Below, piece by piece: positions 62,077 through 64,000 of a stretch of 64,000 nt of DNA. Under the pieces are notes generated by a model. The model worked only from the letters and a program-made list of their open reading frames with translations, was not told the DNA's origin and did no database searches. Each line of letters starts with the position of its first letter. Position 1 is the first letter of the stretch. Origin of the DNA: Eubacterium sp. OM08-24. GTDB taxonomy: Bacteria > Bacillota > Clostridia > Oscillospirales > Acutalibacteraceae. Where the stretch lies: the NCBI RefSeq assembly GCF_003438075.1, contig NZ_QSTA01000007.1, positions 25,976-89,975 on the forward strand, in the 5' to 3' direction. The position numbers and the translations under genes are program-made.

Positions 62077-62862
62077 ATGTATGAGATATTGAACGAAATT
62101 AGAAGAATGATTAATAAAAACCTTATAATGTACCTGCCGCATGTAAAAGCAGAAAATTTAGAAGAAAACGGTGCTATATATTATATGAACGGAAGAAATG
62201 GTACAGAATTCGACTGGTATGTCAATGGAAAAATCTCAGATTTTTTTGTGTTTTATAACGATGATAATAATTTAGGCGCAGTTAAACTTACTCTTTACAA
62301 CAACGGAAATGTACTAATATATATTTATGATGAAATGGGAAATAAATTAATAAAAGAAATCCAAACAAATGTAGAAATACCTGAATACGATATTTTTAAA
62401 TTTGCAGTATTATTAAAAACCGTAACCGACGATAACAAAATTTGGGATGCCAATATTGACAGCATTGAGGTCGGTGTTCAATTAACTCCTGACAGAATTA
62501 GTGAATTTAAAAATAACAAACAATACTATGAAACAATTATCAACAGAAGAAAGATGCTTGGTATGATGTCTGATGTTTCAAAAAAGGTTATTGACGACGG
62601 TTGGAAAATTGGATATATGATAAGAGAAGACGCTTTGAATGATAAAGACAGTGGCTGGTGTTTTATGGCAGGAAATGAAGATGATGAATATGTGGAAAAT
62701 TACAAAAATTTAAAACTGCTATCCATTGCAGAGATATGCCAACTTGATTCAGATATATTGAAGTATATTGATAGTCCTGTAGGAACAGCTTTTATACGTG
62801 TATCTTCAAATGAATTTGAAATTGACAATAGCAATAAGAAAATATATGTTGAAAAAAGATAA
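62077..62862 (+). CDS. Protein with C-terminal DUF2185/Imm33-like domain
   Basis: The 261-residue soluble protein has an N-terminal half (about 1-160) that I cannot name, with strands such as EFDWYVNGKISDFFVFYNDD. The C-terminal part, VSKKVIDDGWKIGYMIREDA, DSGWCFMAGNEDDEYVENYK and SPVGTAFIRVSSNEFE, matches the DUF2185 (Imm33) pattern. Members of this family occur as immunity proteins of polymorphic toxins, but many are orphan copies. No toxin gene is next to it here. It seems to begin a three-gene operon with a GNAT enzyme and a small membrane protein. Confidence 0.75.
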   Translation: MYEILNEIRRMINKNLIMYLPHVKAENLEENGAIYYMNGRNGTEFDWYVNGKISDFFVFYNDDNNLGAVKLTLYNNGNVLIYIYDEMGNKLIKEIQTNVEIPEYDIFKFAVLLKTVTDDNKIWDANIDSIEVGVQLTPDRISEFKNNKQYYETIINRRKMLGMMSDVSKKVIDDGWKIGYMIREDALNDKDSGWCFMAGNEDDEYVENYKNLKLLSIAEICQLDSDILKYIDSPVGTAFIRVSSNEFEIDNSNKKIYVEKR

Positions 62863-62905
62863 AATTTAGTTATTTAACTAAGCCAACTTAATTGCAGAGG
62901 TGCAA

Positions 62906-63463
62906 ATGAACAATATTATTACAACTAAAAGATTAACAATAAGACCGATAGAGCTTGAAGATGTATATGAAATTCATAAATATGCAAGCGATAAGGGTAT
63001 AACAATGATGATGTTCCTGCCAAATGAAAGCTTAGAGGAAACCCTAAGATTTGTTGAGTATGCAGTAAACGAATGGAACAAAATTGAACCTGATGACAGA
63101 GAATATGTAATAATCTTTAACGAAACAATAATTGTTGGTATAAATTTGGGATACAGCAAAGATCGTAAATCATGCGAAATCGGATGGACAATACATAAAA
63201 TGTACAGAAACAAAGGTTTTTCGACCGAAGCCGCCAATGCTTTAGTTGAATATGCTTTTAACACTTTAAAAGTTGAAAAAATTACCGCACATTGTGATTC
63301 AAAAAATGTTGCGTCCGAAAATGTTATGAAAAAACTGCATATGAAACTCGTAAGCGACAACGGAACACGATATTATCCCCAAACAGGGGTAACTTCGGGA
63401 GAATATTTATATTCTATCAGCAAACAAATATATGACAACATATCACTCAAGGAGAACATATGA
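62906..63463 (+). CDS. GNAT-family acetyltransferase (RimJ/RimL type)
   Basis: The 185-residue protein has the RimJ-like N-terminus TTKRLTIRPIELEDVYEIHK, the YSKDRKSCEIGWTIHKMYRN acetyl-CoA entry with RNKGFSTEAANALVEYAF, and ENVMKKLHMKLV near the end. This branch acetylates ribosomal or other protein N-termini and small amines. The ATG at 62906 is preferred; a GTG at 62900 overlaps the GAGG site. It overlaps the next gene by 4 bases (ATGA). Confidence 0.88.
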   Translation: MNNIITTKRLTIRPIELEDVYEIHKYASDKGITMMMFLPNESLEETLRFVEYAVNEWNKIEPDDREYVIIFNETIIVGINLGYSKDRKSCEIGWTIHKMYRNKGFSTEAANALVEYAFNTLKVEKITAHCDSKNVASENVMKKLHMKLVSDNGTRYYPQTGVTSGEYLYSISKQIYDNISLKENI

Positions 63464-63924
63464 AAATATATCAGGTAACTGTAACACCTCAAACAATCAG
63501 TGATAAAAACACATTGCGTAAGGCAGTACCTCTTTTAATATGGTTAGTTGTATTTTTTATTGCCTTGGGCTTGATGTGTGCAACGGAAAATTTAATATTT
63601 TTTATTCCGTTTGCTATTATGTGCATAATTTTCATACCGTTTGCAATTTGGTCATTAATAAGAGGCAGACGAATCCACCGAGAGGCTTTAGCGGAAACCG
63701 ATATTACGGTTATCGCAGAAAATGGAGAAATATATAAAGACAACATAAAACTAAACATACAATACAATTCAAAAAATAATATAGTTTATCTTGACAATAT
63801 GCGCAGAGAAGGAAGATTTAACTTTTTTCATTTTTCGTTTGCAGCTACAATTCATGGTTACAAAGCCATCGAATTTATCCATTTTTGCCGTGAAAACGGA
63901 ATTAATGTAAATTTTAAGTCATAA
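63460..63924 (+). CDS. Small membrane protein with YcxB-like C-terminus
   Basis: The 154-residue protein has two adjacent hydrophobic segments (about 24-42 and 47-67) and then a soluble beta-rich part: TDITVIAENGEIYKDNIKLN, IVYLDNMRREGRFNFFHFSF. This layout resembles the YcxB-like protein at 25322-25987 in miniature, but the similarity is weak. ATGA overlap shows translational coupling with the acetyltransferase gene. No function can be given. Confidence 0.6.
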   Translation: MKIYQVTVTPQTISDKNTLRKAVPLLIWLVVFFIALGLMCATENLIFFIPFAIMCIIFIPFAIWSLIRGRRIHREALAETDITVIAENGEIYKDNIKLNIQYNSKNNIVYLDNMRREGRFNFFHFSFAATIHGYKAIEFIHFCRENGINVNFKS

Positions 63925-63942
63925 AAAAGAAAAACAGCAGCA

Positions 63943-64000
63943 TGACCCGACCCCCAAAAGTTAGACCTAAAAAATCTAACTTTGGAGGTCGGTATTTTTA
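63943..64000 (+). mobile_element. Possible left end of an IS3-family element (or a strong terminator)
   Basis: TGACCCGACCCCCAAAAGTT, AGACC resembles the left terminal repeats of IS3/IS150-type elements. It is followed by an inverted segment TCTAACTTTGGAGGTCGG that pairs with it (about 18 bp). GGAGG is placed where the ribosome binding site of orfA would be, and the window ends about there. The hairpin plus TATTTTTA could equally terminate the preceding operon. Confidence 0.5.

Noticed and set aside
1..64000. CRISPR array, rRNA, tRNA genes, prophage
   Set aside because: No regularly spaced repeats, no rRNA-like sequence, no tRNA cloverleaf and no phage structural genes were seen.

Overview
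The window looks like chromosome from an anaerobic, spore-forming, low-GC Firmicute of the Ruminococcaceae type. Visible support: adjacent sporulation genes gpr and spoIIP, a dockerin-bearing papain-family protease (a scaffoldin-linked enzyme system), a secreted protein with a starch-binding-like module, AdhE fermentation, ATP-dependent PEP carboxykinase, ThyX rather than ThyA, and an aspS-gatCAB operon. A gut Ruminococcus close to R. bromii is a reasonable guess. That is inference from gene content; no rRNA or other species marker is present.

Layout. 1-4.2 kb: a truncated secreted Thr/Glu/Pro-rich protein, spoIIP, gpr, then the dockerin protease. 4.2-7.4 kb: a three-gene minus-strand operon (VTC-like domain protein, DUF4956 membrane protein, Cthe_2159-like beta-helix lipoprotein). 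7.6-9.7 kb: a small pqqD / S26 peptidase / nucleotidyltransferase operon. 9.8-10.9 kb: a surface protein with a carbohydrate-binding-like module. 11.1-14.05 kb: alaS behind a T-box leader with a consensus promoter. 14.2-21.1 kb: a plus-strand run thyX-tmk-DUF2156-GNAT-DJ-1-5FCL-mltG-U32. 21.1-23.1 kb: an orphan FMN riboswitch, a nitroreductase/HxlR pair and two copies of a dispersed palindromic repeat. 23.1-28.8 kb: UPF0291, a cell-wall NlpC/P60 protein, a YcxB-like protein, a CPA2 antiporter and an LRR lipoprotein. 28.8-31.4 kb: adhE. 32.1-37.1 kb: aspS-gatC-gatA-gatB. 37.2-41.4 kb: a FtsX-type ABC exporter. 41.6-43.3 kb: pckA.

From 43.4 to 50.6 kb the window is accessory and decaying. It holds an XRE regulator broken by a stop, an epimerase, a secreted nuclease whose ribosome binding site lies in an 18-bp hairpin, a frameshifted PNPOx-ferredoxin gene, IS256 debris with two ends back to back, a DUF6273 lipoprotein, an IS5/IS1182-type transposase fused into a MoxR-ATPase remnant, and a further transposase tail. 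From 50.6 to 62 kb it returns to housekeeping: mscL, tyrS, ygiQ, ftsK/spoIIIE, uppP, tepA, a CorC-type protein and an RlmD-type methyltransferase. The end holds an Imm33-like protein, a GNAT enzyme, a small membrane protein and what may be the left end of an IS3-family element.

The most unusual signals are non-coding. First, a family of at least six intergenic palindromic elements with a shared core, in both orientations; one pair brackets a 440-bp block and another brackets the nitroreductase/HxlR pair. Second, an FMN riboswitch with an intact-looking promoter and folding elements but no gene downstream. Third, the hairpin that ends exactly at the start codon of the nuclease gene.
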